Shown here in pieces: positions 50,040-63,023 of a DNA stretch of 64,000 nt. Below the pieces are notes generated by a model. It was not told where the DNA came from and made no database searches. It saw only the letters and a program-made list of their open reading frames with translations. The stretch's first letter is position 1, and each line of letters opens with the position of its first letter. A program made the translations under genes and the position numbers. Origin of the DNA: Dipteronia dyeriana (Eukaryota > Streptophyta > Magnoliopsida > Sapindales > Sapindaceae); contig CM065296.1 of NCBI GenBank assembly GCA_032871835.1, positions 120,476,146-120,540,145 on the forward strand. Reading direction: 5' to 3'.

Positions 50040-50939
50040 AACTATACTAAGTTTTTTTCGATGGCAGGAGTCACTGTTTTGGCAGAGTTTCAGCTAGCAA
50101 CAACGTTGAGTATGGAGGCAAAATCAGAATCCTTTCTTCCTTCACGAAAGGTCTTATTTATAGGCCTCGTATGTCAATTGATCGTGGAAATCACTTGAGG
50201 ATATCATGGGAGATCTGATCCTCGAAATCTTGGCTAGATTTCGTGCGATATCGATGACAGACCAATTCAAAATTTGTTTATGTTAACGTTGTCAAAAGGT
50301 AATTCTGACAAGATGATTCGAGTCGACCCGGATCGTTGGGGCCTGGACCAAACCTGATCTATAACAATTGATGGGCTTACGTTTTGGGCCTTGAGGCCAT
50401 TTTTGGCTACCACAAATATAACATTACCATACCTTAAGTTACCTAGCTAAACTATAATAAAATTAGTGGAAATTGTTAAAAACGACCACATATAATATGA
50501 AAATTTCGTTTTTAACCACATACGAAAATTTATTTGTTAATAACCATTTTTCATAAATAATTTCAGTGTGTATACTTAAATTACCAGAATACCCCTTAAT
50601 GTTTAATTATTTTTTTCTCTTTCTACTCCACTGTTTCACCGTGACTCTCATCTTCTCTCTCAAACCGAAATGACTCTCTTCTTCTTATGCTAATCGAAGG
50701 CAGTGGAGTTCCAAGTTTATTGAACATTTGAAGCACACCAGTGATTGAAGATTTGAAGAATACCATTGTTAGGTTGAGAGGTTTTGAAAAAGAAGAATCG
50801 ATTTGGTCTAATTCGGTTGAAGGTGTGTAAATGTCATCCATTTATGTTAGTTTGACTTCAGAACAAATAGTATAACATGATTTTAACGTGGCTGTAGTAT
50901 TGTTATGTGTTTTTTTGAAGAAATTGATGAATGTAAGAT

Positions 50940-51475
50940 TTACGTTTTTTTCCAGAACATTTCAAGTTTAAAATGTTCGTAAACTTGAAATGTCCTATAA
51001 CAACTCAACACAGAACTTGAAATATAATATAAAAATTTGAAATGTGGATAAAACTTGAAATCTAGCGAGGTTTACAGAGATTTAAAGCATGATTTCAAAT
51101 TTATACATCATCAAACTTGAAATGTTTATAGCAGATGTGTATTCATTTTCCATTTTTATTAGTTTGAGTTCCAAACAATTATTATAACATCTTTTAACGT
51201 TATTTCAGTACTATTGTATGGTTTTGGGAAGAATTTAAAGAATATAATGTACATGTTTTTTTTTCAGAACATTTCAAGTTTCAGTTGTTCATAAACGTGA
51301 AATGTGCTATAAAAACTCAAAACAGGACTTGAAATCTTCTATAAAAATTTGAAATGTTGGTAAAACTTGAAATGTAGAGATGTTGACAGAGATATAAAGC
51401 ACGATTAGAAGTTGAGACCCCAGAAACGTGAAATGTATTGAAAAACTTAAAATTTGACATTTTATTGCGAATTTG
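50940..51475. repeat. left CTTGAAAT repeat cluster of MULE3
   Basis: Dispersed CTTGAAAT / TTGAAATGT motifs (for example GTAAACTTGAAATGTCCTAT) within a roughly 300-bp pair of direct copies (about 50870-51140 and 51160-51430). Direction is CTTGAAAT on plus, opposite to the right-hand clusters. Confidence 0.8.
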
Positions 51476-51494
51476 TTTTTTTTTCTTCAGGTGA

Positions 51495-53459
51495 ATGGAT
51501 TATAGGGTGTTAATCAACTATGGTGGGCAGTGGGATGATTACGATATGTGGGTGGGGATACATTTGTTGAGGTGGTCTCGATTCATTTAATTTTTTTGGA
51601 GTTACAGAACTTGATATATGATTTCACCAAATTTGATAGAACGTTGTATGATGTAATCATAAGCAGTTTGGTTAAGACAGAGAGTGGTAGAAGAAAGTAC
51701 CGATTACAATGTGACAGTGATGTGAGGTTTCTTTTACTTGATCAAACGGTTGTCCCAGAGGTATATGTTGATTTGGTGGAAAAAGTGGTTAGAGATGTTA
51801 GGGATCAGCCGGCAGTACCTTCCCGGATATCACAGATTCCTAATATAGTGCATGGTGCACCAAATCTGCCTCCATTTGCAACCGTTAGAGAGTCAGTTCC
51901 TAGTACCCAACAGTTACCACTTAGAAGAGACGTTCCTATATGGGATGGTGACTGTGGGTTTTCAGAAACATGTGAAGCTGATGAACAAGAGAGTAGATGG
52001 CAACGATTCATATGCGTCAGATGACGATGAGATTCATCAACCGCGAGATCATGTTGTAGACACAAACAGTGATAGTGATCTAAATGGGTAGGATGTTACA
52101 GACAGAAACATTGAAGGACGAAATCAGTACACAAACACTGAGGGACGGAATCAGTGGCATTGTGGTACATCTAGACAGACATTTGATGTTATACCATCTC
52201 GTTAGGTTCTTCCGTTTGCAGACCAATATTCCATTAGCTCTAACAGAACCGAAGGTTCTACATCAAAGGTGGGCGTTTTTTACAAAGGGCAGATTTTCGA
52301 TACTAAGCAGAAGTTGAAGAATGAGTTTGGTAATTATGCTTTAAATGAGAAGTTTAATCCAAGAATCAGACGGTCGACAAAGAACCGATTTGAGGCTGGT
52401 TGTAATGACATCAAATGTGATTTTGCACTGAGAGCCACATGTAGGGATGGTTGCATATATTGGGTTGTCAAGAAATTGTCATGTGTCCACACATGTACTT
52501 TGGACACCTATGAGTCACACTTTCGGAAAGTGAGTTCCATTGTTGTTGGAGAGATGTTTGCCCCAAAATTCAACACAAATGGGCGCACTATTAGACCAAT
52601 TGATATAATTGCGGAAATGCGTGAGCAACACGGTGTGCAACTTTTGTACACCAAAGCATGGCGGGCAAAGGAGCATGCTAAGACTATTTTGTACGGGAAA
52701 CCTGAGGATTCATATCAGTTGTTGCCTGCTTACTTTCATTTGTTAAAAGTAACGAATCCTGGGACCCTGACGGCAATTCACACGGATTTGAACAACAATT
52801 TCTTATACGCTTTCTTTGTACTTGGTCAGTGCATTAAGGAGTTTCAGACAGTTATACGTCCAATCATTGCCATTGATGCCACTCATTTGAAGGGTGCATT
52901 TGAGGGGGTTATATATGTAGCATCATGCAAAGACGGAGATGAGCATGCATACCCTATAGCTTTTGTTGTAGGTGACGGTGAGACTGAAAACTCTTGGACA
53001 TGGTTCTTGGAACGACTACGAGAGGCAATTGGAGAGGTTAGGGGGATGTTATTCGTTTTCGATCTCCATGCTAGCATGGCTAAAGCTCTGAGTATTGTAT
53101 ACCCTAATGTTCCTCATTGTATTTGTTTCTTCCATTTGAAACAGAATTTGAAGCCCAGATTGAAGGGACGGAAAGAAGTGCTTGATGTTTATTATAAGGC
53201 AGTATATTGTTCCACCTCCAGACAGTTCAACTTAGAAATGGATGAAATCAAGAAAATTCACCAGGGAACATATGACACTTTGATGTCCATTGGGCCTGAG
53301 CGATGGTCAAGTTCCCAGTGTCCTGGGAGAAGGTATCAAATGATGACCACAAACATTGCAGAGGTGTTGAACACTGTCAAGTATGGTGTTTATTCCATGA
53401 TTTTGGTGCCTGAGATTTATACCATGATTTCAAGTATGGTGTTTATTTGTAAAGCATGA
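51495..53459 (+). pseudogene. MURA-type transposase of MULE3, C-terminus lost
   Basis: ATG 51495 follows a TTTCTTCAG acceptor. N-terminal part (DYRVLINYGGQWDD) shifts frame near 51550; 51548-52000 carries RRKYRLQCDSDVRFLL and EVYVDLVEK; further shifts and stops near 52000-52205. The frame 52269-53459 is long and clean: the zinc-binding N-terminal domain (GCNDIKCDFALRATC), then the MULE catalytic domain with IDATHLKGAFEG, FVVGDGETENSW, FVFDLHASMAKA, HCICFFHLKQN and the NIAEVLN glutamate. Shortly after SSSQCPGRRYQMMTTN the gene runs into ATTTCAAGT repeats, so the SWIM zinc finger and zinc knuckles kept in MULE2 are missing. Likely inactive, although the DDE core is intact. Confidence 0.9.
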
Positions 53460-53680
53460 TTTCAAGTTTGGTTTTTATTTGTATAGTATGATTTCAAGTT
53501 TGGACAATTTCCAGTAAAAAATCTCAACACTGTCAATACATCAAAACCTGTCTACTGGTATCATTTCACGTTTGGTACCTGAGATTTATACCATGATTTC
53601 AAGTTTGATGTTTATTTGTAAAGCATGATTTCAAGTTTGGTCATTTTCCATTCAAAAATCCCAACACTGTCAACACACAA
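53370..53680. repeat. central ATGATTTCAAGTTTGG cluster of MULE3
   Basis: Five to six copies of (C)ATGATTTCAAGT(T/A)TGG, with TGCCTGAGATTTATACCATG also doubled (53408 and 53578), directly after the transposase catalytic domain. It replaces the C-terminal coding part. Confidence 0.85.
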
Positions 53681-53958
53681 GAATACCTGTCTAACATTCC
53701 AATTCACATTCCAATTTTGCAACAAAAAATGTTTCCAATTGTTCACAATTAAACATTTAACATCCAACCTAATCTTATAACAACATTTAACATCCAACCT
53801 AATATCCGGCCAACCATTACACATCCACCAATCTCTAAACAAAATATAACATCCAACCGAATATTCATCCAACCAATTCATAACACCCTACACAAAATGT
53901 GGTGGCCTACAGACAATTTAAATAACGTAAACAAAAAAGAAAAGTACAGTAGGTGTTC

Positions 53959-55798
53959 TCATCTCCGGGAACTCCGTCTAAGGTACACTAGATCTTTCAC
54001 CATCTGAGGGGCAGTGTAGGGGCTACAAACTGTTGTTGCTCCTTTCCTAAGCCTCTTACTTCGTCTCCTATTCTGCTGCTGATCAACACAGTTTACCTCA
54101 TCTTGCTGTGGACCATCCTGTTCAGCAGCACCCTGGTCCACCTCGTCCTCCTGCGCACCATACAGCCCCTCACCAACCTCGTTCTGCTGCCTAACATTCT
54201 AGTCATCACTAACCTCGTCCTTCTGCGCAACATGTACCTCATCTGCAGCCTCATCATGCTGGTCATCACGGACTTCGTCCTCATGTGCATCACACTGGTC
54301 ATCTCCAATCTCATGCGCATAATTCATATCACCCAAGCCATCTCTACGCAGTGAAGATTCCTGGCAAATGTAATTTACAAATATATAAAACACACAAAGT
54401 TATCAAAGTGCATGCAATATCAAGGCTAGTTTAGATTTGTACCGCATAACTGTGTCCATGGAAATCAGAACGAAGTTTGTCAATCTTTAGATCCATCTGT
54501 TCAAACCGGGAGTCGATATAAGACCTCAACTCATTAAATGACTGTCGGCAGCTAAAAGGGTCATGATTCATCTTCGAACGAATCTCTGTATCTATGGATG
54601 CTTGTGGCGAACGACCCCGTCTACCACGACGACTTGGCTCATTCTCTATATCATACCCCCCATCCCTGTGCAGCTCAGGTCCAACAACCGCAAGGGGATC
54701 GAATTGCCTATAGTACTCCTGACGCCTCTCCTCTTGCGTAGGAGATAAAGTTGTAAGAGCTTCCAACTACAGGCAAGTGAAAATGAGTAAAGTTTGGCAT
54801 ATATGCAACTATACAATAAAACTTAAGTTATGCTTACCTCGTCATTGAATTTATTCCCCAAGTGTGCTGGCTTCTTTCGACAGTACCACCTCGTCAATCG
54901 TAGGAACCCACGGCCCGTTCTCCCTCTTCTCCGTTTTCCAACCAAACCGGTAAGAATCGGGATGGCCTCCATCGCCCAATACTGAAACAATAGCAAATGA
55001 AAAATATTATGATTGGTACACACATAAATACAAATATAAAAATTTTACAAGATAACTAACCATCAATGCCCACAGAAATCCATACACATTGTAACACAAG
55101 TCCTGCTGTTTACTGTAATTTCTGTTTTGTTTCCTCCCGTTTCTCTTATCGTGCAGGGCTTTACCTAACCAATATAAGGTAACACTGTAAATGTAGGTTC
55201 CCCAAGGGAATGCTTCAAACCCTGTGATATCCTCAACCAAACCCCACAACCAATCAGGAACAAACCAACGGTACTCCCGACCAAGTAAAATGTGGGACAG
55301 AAAATACACATATCCCAACTTCATAACATCCTCTGGTTCGTCAAACCCCTCTCCACTTAATCTACCTAAAATATCCTTAAGGGGAGTGGGGGATCCTCCA
55401 AAGTATCGGTGATATACGCTGCCTGGTACAGCTTTAGGTAGGGAGTTAACACTCTGAGGCATCGGTCCGAACTTTAATCCTGTCACAAGGAGGAACTCCT
55501 CCTTTCCAAACCTAACTGCACGGTTCCCGACCCCAAACCACATCTCGTCGGGCCGCGCACCTGGATAATGTAACTCTCTACATAGCAAAATATGGCAAAG
55601 CTTACCACTAAACAACTCCTTCTTCATACCTATAAATTGTTTGAAAACACCCTGCTCCCATTGTCCTAACATGCCAACCCTAGACATAGCATCACTAATA
55701 ATTGTCAAATGAGACAATTTACAGTAAATGTTCACTTGAGCATCAAACCAACTATCTTGCGCATGCTTGTAAACCAAATTATCTCCACCATTTGCCAT
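53959..55798 (-). pseudogene. DUF1985-containing ULP1-type protein of MULE3, protease domain lost
   Basis: Four exons with GT/AG borders: 55798-55061, 54981-54838, 54766-54443 and 54360-53959; phases close to 536 codons. Exon 1 is the DUF1985 domain (LCHILLCRELHYPGARPDEM, NRAVRFGKEEFLLVTGLKFG, GYVYFLSHILLGREYRWFV). Exons 2-3 give a basic linker and a helical segment (SRFEQMDLKIDKLRSD). Exon 4 is acidic, with repeats of the type DEVRDDQHDEAADEV, and contains one in-frame TAG near 54200. It ends after RRRSKRLRKGATTVCSPYTA, the usual lead-in to the ULP1 peptidase domain, and then stops; no His-Asp-Cys domain follows. The domain is present in MULE2. Confidence 0.82.
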
Positions 55799-55879
55799 CT
55801 GCATTACCTTACAAAAATTACAAAATGTGGTTGGGACCAAGTGTTACTAAATTGTTTTTCACTATTTCAAGTTTTAAGC

Positions 55880-56290
55880 TACACATTTGATACATGATTT
55901 CAAGTTCATGCAACAGATTTAAAGCATCATTTTAGGTTTGATTGCACATAAATAAATCATCATTTCAAGTTTATGCAACATATTTAAAGTATCATTTCAA
56001 GTTTGATTGCACACAAATAAATCATCATTTCAAGTTTATGCAACAGATTTAAAGCATTATTTCAAGTTTGATTGCACACAAATAAATCATCATTTCAAGT
56101 TTATGCAACAGATTTAAAGCATCATTTCAAGTTTGATTGCACACAAATAAATTATCATTTCAAGCTTTATGTCACAAATTTAAAGCATCATTTCAAGTTT
56201 GATTGCACACAATTAAATCATCATTTCAAGGTTTATGTCACAAATTTAAAGCATCATTTCAAGTTTTTCGATGATTTCAACTTCTTGAAA
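55880..56290. repeat. right ATTTCAAGTTT array of MULE3
   Basis: About six direct units of 62-63 bp, each with CATCATTTCAAGTTTATGCAA, AGATTTAAAGCATCATTTCA and GATTGCACACAAATAAAT. The open frame 56072-56476 follows the repeat and is not taken as a gene. Confidence 0.92.
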
Positions 56291-57530
56291 GAGACAAACA
56301 ATTATTTGAAGTTCCGTGCTTCAAATTCAAAACAAAACAACATTTCAAATTTATACAACAAAATAAAAGCAAGATTTCAGTTCACAATCAACCTCAACCT
56401 CAACCAACCTGTTACCTATAACCTCGACTTCATTCATGAGACAGTCAGACAAACATTAGAAAGAATAAATATCTAAATATCTAAATAATCTTACTCATAA
56501 CCTAAATTCAGTTGAGGTTTCAACCCATCGGATTCTAAAGCTAGACCGATACCCATTCATAGTTTGATGAATTGACATCTTCAAGTGAATAATTAGCAGT
56601 CTAAGAAATACGAATTGCACCCTGAAGCACCGTATGAAAACTTAAAAACAATCTCCAAATAACAAGCATTTTCCACCGTAAACACACAAAACAAAGACAC
56701 AATGTGTTGGATCCATCATGCTCAGCAGAGACCTAAAGAAATGCAGCTTGGTATCTAGGAGGAAGTTCTATTGAGGCTTTAAAGTGCTGGCGATATTGTT
56801 CCAACATCAGAGAAGGAACTAGCTATGTGATTCAAGATGCAAAATGTGAGAGAAAAAAACATCAACATTTGAATAAATTCCTTAAACATCATGAAGGCCA
56901 AAATTGAAAAACCTGATTCACTACACTGTCATAACTCATGATTCCAGTCCAGTTCACAATCAACCTTAACCTCAACAAAAATCGTTTTTAACAATTTCCA
57001 ATAAATGTTCACAATAAACTTCAGTGTCAAATAAACCAAACCCTAACAAATTAAATATTAAACTAAGAACACATTCATACGAAATAATCCATAATTTTCT
57101 TAACAATTTCAACAAATAATTTTAACTGCATCAGATTTTCATCACTGTCTAATCCGTATCAAATTTTCTTAACAATTTCAACAAATTATGTTATTAAAAA
57201 TGAATTTCAGAACAATAAAACCAAACCTTCACACACAAATCAACAACTCGCCGACCACCACGACCGTTGCTACTGTCGACGAGCACGATCTCGGCTCTCC
57301 TCCACTCCGCGAAGATGAACAAGTCGCCGACGACCACGACGTCGCTACATTCTCTTCGGCTACGAGGCTGAACACTTCAGCAGGTTGAGTTCGGCGACGA
57401 CGATGAAGACGCACCCAGTTCGGCTGTTTTCCTCCCTTGCGACGGCGATGCCCCTATTTCCCTCTCCTCTCCTCTCCTCTCCTCCACGATTGTTTCAAGA
57501 ATTCAAAAACAAAAGAAAACCTTAACTGTT
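56291..57530 (-). other. MULE3 right interior, probable leader of the DUF1985 gene
   Basis: No domain seen. A GC-rich stretch at 57245-57420 reads on minus as a short open frame MRLHRRRRTQPAEVF and could be 5' leader or lost first exon. TCTCC repeats lie at 57462-57484. Confidence 0.45.
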
Positions 57531-57538
57531 ACCTTTAA

Positions 57539-57590
<52 letters not shown>

Positions 57591-57708
57591 GGGGGTATTG
57601 AGGTAATTTCTCAAAAATATGGTTATAAACAAATAAAATTTCGTATATGGTTAAAAACAAAATTTTATAAACTTCTGTGGTCACTTTTGATTTTCTCTCA
57701 TAAAATTA

Positions 57709-58881
57709 TCAATTTCACTAAGTCCCAATTTGTAACTGTGCAAATTGAACTCTGATCAATCCATGTGCACCAGAGTAGATTGGAAATTTGCTAGCTAAAC
57801 TCATATATATCGGTGGTTTTTTAATCGGTACGCACTAATATAACTTATATTAGTGTGTTGCATGTGGACCGTTGATTATAGAGAAGTTTTGATAAGTACA
57901 TACACTTTGAGTCAAAGTATGTAAATCTAATGATCCACATCCAACGCACTGATGAATTTATATTAATACGTACTGACTTGAAAATATATATATATATATC
58001 ACAAATTGCAGCTTTTGATTTTCAAGAAAACATAATCCTAAACATGTGCTCTCTGATACATGGAGTTAAAGGCTGGCCAACTACCAAGTCTGACTCTTTG
58101 TTTGAGTTTATGCATGTGTCTATACTAAAAAGAATCACCTCTCAATCTCTTGTGAGTATGAAGTTATATATGTTAGTGAAAAAATATACAATTAATATTA
58201 GATAACTATATTCATGAAAACAATATTTAGAATTCCTTAAAAAAATTTAAGATAATTTACCCGTCACACATTGAACATTTAAGGAGAAATTTTCGATCGT
58301 TCACTCATATGAGTATATATATAATATAACAAAATATAAGTGAATTGACAAAAATTATTTGATTCATTCAAGATTTAAAAAAAAAAAATAGATCAAACCA
58401 TTGGTTTTTGAAGTTAAAAGATCAAATTGGTGGTACGAGAAATAATTTTATTGATGTGGACGTAAAGGTTTGACCATCAAATCTCTTCAACGTCCACCAC
58501 AAATTCGTTTAAATTTATTATTACGGTCTTGAAAATTTCATGCAATTTGTTGGCCATTTTCTTCAAGACTTCAACCAATGTGCAACCGTTTTTAGGCGCA
58601 ACAGGTGGTACAATTGAATATTTGAATCGGTCCTGCATAGGCTACTCATGTCTTTTTGCTGCTAAACTTTTTCTGCGGTTTTATATACTTCTTTAGGACT
58701 GATGAATTTGCCATCTAAGATATGTGTATTGTTACATATTCAAGGTAAAAGTAAAAGACACATTTTCAACTATAGAGAACATGTACAATAAAACTATCTT
58801 TAAAACACAATTTTTACAGTTTATATCTTATAAATCTTTATACTATTGAAATATACCAAAATTAATTATCAGGTGCTTTAT

Positions 58882-58926
<45 letters not shown>

Positions 58927-59040
58927 GTAGAGAGGTGGTAATCGAACATTTTTCAATAGACACCGATATTTATTTGGAATCACACGTAACAAAAAAAGTA
59001 TGAAAGTTCGTACTCGATCAATGCTATAGAAATCTGCCAA
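57709..59040. other. resumed flank copy of the repeated unit
   Basis: Continues from 28767 and 50456 after removal of the gypsy element and MULE3; matches 12815-14230 (CAAATTGAACTCTGATCAAT, GCAGCTTTTGATTTTCAAGA, GGTGCTTTATCTTATATAT). A (TA)n tract is at 58887-58911. The last part is again the ABITRAM 5' flank. No gene. Confidence 0.8.
57808..57980. mobile_element. small foldback MITE
   Basis: Absent from the matching place near 12955. Imperfect palindrome: TGTTGCATGTGGACCGTTGA on one arm against the complement of GATCCACATCCAACGCA on the other; bordered by ATATAT. Non-coding. Confidence 0.55.
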
Positions 59041-60080
59041 TGAAATTGAAAATCAGAGTCGCTGGCCTCTAAATTCCCTACAGAAATTGGCGTCTTTCTT
59101 TCACAGCGGTTCTCAATTACAGTGTTGAGTTTTGTGTTGTGTTCTGTTTCTGTTCAGTTGTGTCGGGCTTTTGTTATATTGTTTGATTTTTTTGGGGCCG
59201 TTTAAGAGCCCATCTCGTTTTTGAATTTTCATCTTAATTATTTTAAAGCCCATATTGACGTGACTAGCACGTCATCAGCCAATTGAGTAATTTTTAGTTT
59301 TGTCTTGGGCCGTTTTAACATCTCAGCCCAGTTAAATTTTAAAGCCCATCTGTAATTCTCTGATTAGTCTTAGGCCGATAACCATCTAGTCAAAGAAAAT
59401 ATGGACCGTTTAAAAGCCAAGTCCATTTGTAATTTTCATCGCCAATAATTTTTAAAGTCCATCGGTGACGTCACGTGCACTGACACGTCATCAGCCAATT
59501 GTTATAATTCACTACTTTCTTGGGCTGTAACCAACGGGTCAATAATAACAATTTTCATTTAAATTGATAATCAAAGAAATCGAAGTAAGAAAGAAGGAAT
59601 AAAAGAACCTTCCATTAAAATACTACATGAATGAGATAATAATACATTAAATCCAAATCTTGAACATTAATTCTTGAATACACTACTAGAGTTACACAAC
59701 TATTCTAATCTCTTACCATCCATTTTGGTATTGCGCTTCAAAAGTTAAAATCAATTTATTTTATAATTTTTATTAAAAATGATGTTTGGTAAAACTTTCA
59801 AAAGTGATTAACTGATAGTTTTACAAGTTTTGATAATGATTTTGAAATATAGGTGAGGGTTATTTTTTAAAAGTGATTATGGAATAAATCTATTTCAATA
59901 TTTAATAAATCTTTTAAAATACCATTATTATCCTTACGAAATCAAGTTAAAATTATTTATATATATCATCTTAAAATTAAAGATTCTACATAAATATTGA
60001 TTTAATTTATAAAATATTTTTATTACTAAAAATATTGTAATATTTTTAAAATATCTTAAATATTCATTTTGACTAATAGT
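59041..60080. other. third copy of the ABITRAM 5' flank and intergenic region
   Basis: AATTGAAAATCAGAGTCGCT at 59046 is shared with 7636 and 14226. ACGT palindromes remain at about 59253 (TGACGTGACTAGCACGTCA) and 59463. This copy lacks the 618-bp MITE, MULE1 and MULE2 and is therefore the reference empty site for them. No gene. Confidence 0.82.
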
Positions 60081-61130
60081 ATGACTAATTTGATTGATTT
60101 TCAATTATATAAGGACCAAATTGATGAAATTTGAATAAAGGAATAAAAAATTGATGTTTCCAATTATCTTGGAATCAAATTGTAAAAACCCCTTTAGTTT
60201 ATATGTTATATGTAAAAAAAATACCATTTATGACATGTCACATGTCATAATGGTAGAAAAGGTAGCTATTCTTATTATATATTATTATTATATGTTATAT
60301 TGTATAATTAGATATATTATAATATGGGAAATTTAATATATATGATGATTATTATATATATGCTTATTATTAATAGTATCATTTAATACTTATGTTGGTG
60401 ACTTTGTGAATTTCAGAAGTTATGATTATTATATATATCAGAAACTGGAAATGTACGATTATTATTATTATATATATTTTTAATAAATATTATAATTATT
60501 ATATATTATATTGTATAATTAGATATATTAGAATATGGGAAATTAAAAAAAAAGTGATTGTTATTATATATATAATTATTATTAATAGTATCATTTACTG
60601 CGTATGTTGATGACTTTATGAACTCTAAGAAGTTCAGACTATTATATATATATATATATATATATATTATTATTAAGAAATATTATTGGTATTATATGTT
60701 ATGTTGTATAATTAGATATATTAGAATATGGAAAAAAAAATCTTAAGAATATAGTATCATTCATTGTATATTATGTGTCGCGGCAAAAACAAAAGTAATT
60801 GTTTTTATGTTATATATAAAAAAATTAAAAATATAGTATCATTTAATATAGGCATATCTAATAATAAAGGGTTTTTATAATTTGGTCCAAATCTAATTGA
60901 AAAACATCGATTTTTTACTTCTTAATTCAAATTTCATCAATTTAGCCTTTATATAATTGAAAATCAATCAAATTAGTCATACCGTTAGTTAAAATGACGT
61001 TTTGACTAACGACAAAACTAATTTGATTGATTTTTAATTATATAATGACTAAATTAATGAAATTTGAATTAATGAGTAAAAGAATAATGTTTCCCAATTA
61101 GATTGGGACCGAATTATAAAAACCCCTAAA
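60081..61130. mobile_element. foldback MITE (60878-61128) with a half copy (60081-60205) and AT-rich direct repeats
   Basis: 60878-61128 is a near-perfect palindrome with arms of about 115 bp centred near 61000 (GGGTTTTTATAATTTGGTCC against the complement of GGGACCGAATTATAAAAACC). A single right arm lies at 60081-60205. Between them, three direct copies of TTGTATAATTAGATATATTA (about 60299, 60512, 60704) form a roughly 200-bp repeat. Flanking unit DNA is doubled on both sides (CATCTTAAAATTAAA near 59970 and 61150), which suggests recombination between copies. Confidence 0.72.
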
Positions 61131-61513
61131 ATCATTTATATACATTTTTTTCATCTTAAAATTAAAAATATTCTATTTAAATGCTGATTTAATTTATAAT
61201 TTTTTTAAAAATATTTTTATAATTTTTATTGATTTTTTTTTTAATTTAAATATTCTTTTTAAATATTGATTTAATATAAATAAGTAATGAAAACAAATAA
61301 AGTATAATTATAAAGTCATGTATATTTTAATCTTCGTAACTGATTTAGTATTTTTGTAATAAAATTACTATATATATATATATATATATATACTGTTTTA
61401 AAAATCACGGTAATTATTATAAAAGTTAACTTATGCTTCTCTTTAATCACTCGAAAGTCAAAACATCAAATTTGACAATAATTATCAAATGGTAACAAAT
61501 CAACAAAAATCAC
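61131..61513. other. 3' flank of peroxidase C, no gene seen
   Basis: AT-rich unit sequence with a (TA)n tract at 61371-61391. It matches the 3' flank of copy B. Confidence 0.7.
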
Positions 61514-62904
<1,391 letters not shown>

Positions 62905-62993
62905 AGTTGGATATTATTAAGCTTTGAATTGTATAAGCTTAATTAATATATATATTGATTATATTTTAGTTATACATTGAAAACACAACAAAA

Positions 62994-63006
62994 AAGGATA
63001 TTTATA
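62994..63006 (-). promoter_or_regulatory. TATA box of peroxidase C
   Basis: Minus strand CTATAAATATCC, about 95 bp before the ATG, conserved with copies A and B. The common upstream sequence is cut 18-20 bp further on by the next element. Confidence 0.6.
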
Positions 63007-63023
63007 GTAAAGGCAAGAGAGAG

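Larger units (their letters stand above)
28768..50414 (-). mobile_element. Ty3/gypsy retrotransposon, Tat lineage, with nested insertions
   Basis: Flanked by the 5-bp duplication AATAT (28763-28767 and 50415-50419). Left LTR 28768-29352 (3' LTR in element sense), right LTR 47381-50414 (5' LTR, enlarged by an hAT insertion). Coding strand is minus: gag, protease, RT, RNase H, a second archaeal-type RNase H and integrase, then an antisense ORF and a tandem repeat before the 3' LTR. The double RNase H and the extra antisense ORF are features known of the Tat lineage. After removal of nested elements the body is about 10.5 kb. Joining the flanks restores the sequence of peroxidase A flank near 12780. 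Multiple stops and a changed integrase residue show it is dead. Confidence 0.93.
47381..50414 (-). repeat. right LTR of the gypsy element (5' LTR in element sense), split by an hAT element
   Basis: Starts TGTAGTTGGTCGAACTACAA and ends TTTTTGGCTACCACA like the left LTR. The LTR proper is 47381-47600 plus 50048-50414; the rest is a foreign insertion. Confidence 0.92.
50466..57699. mobile_element. MULE3: Mutator-like element with MURA and DUF1985 genes (KAONASHI type)
   Basis: 7,234 bp between perfect 9-bp duplications ATAAAATTA (50457-50465 and 57700-57708). Terminal inverted repeats of about 95 bp share CGTTTTTAACCACATACGAA (left) and GTTTTTAACCATATACGAAA (right, complement). Peroxidase A flank at 12803-12823 (CTCGAATAAAATTATCATG) is the empty site. 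The plan matches MULE2: transposase on +, ULP1-type gene on -, meeting tail to tail, with short-repeat arrays at both sides and between them. A (TA)n tract of about 25 units lies at 57539-57590. Confidence 0.92.

Noticed and set aside
54093..54393. Met/Arg-rich and Leu-rich frames overlapping the DUF1985 gene
   Set aside because: Shadows of the acidic repeat exon in other frames.
57229..57414. Arg/Ser-rich frame in GC-rich DNA of MULE3
   Set aside because: Could be a lost first exon, but no splice link to the DUF1985 exons could be shown; left as leader.
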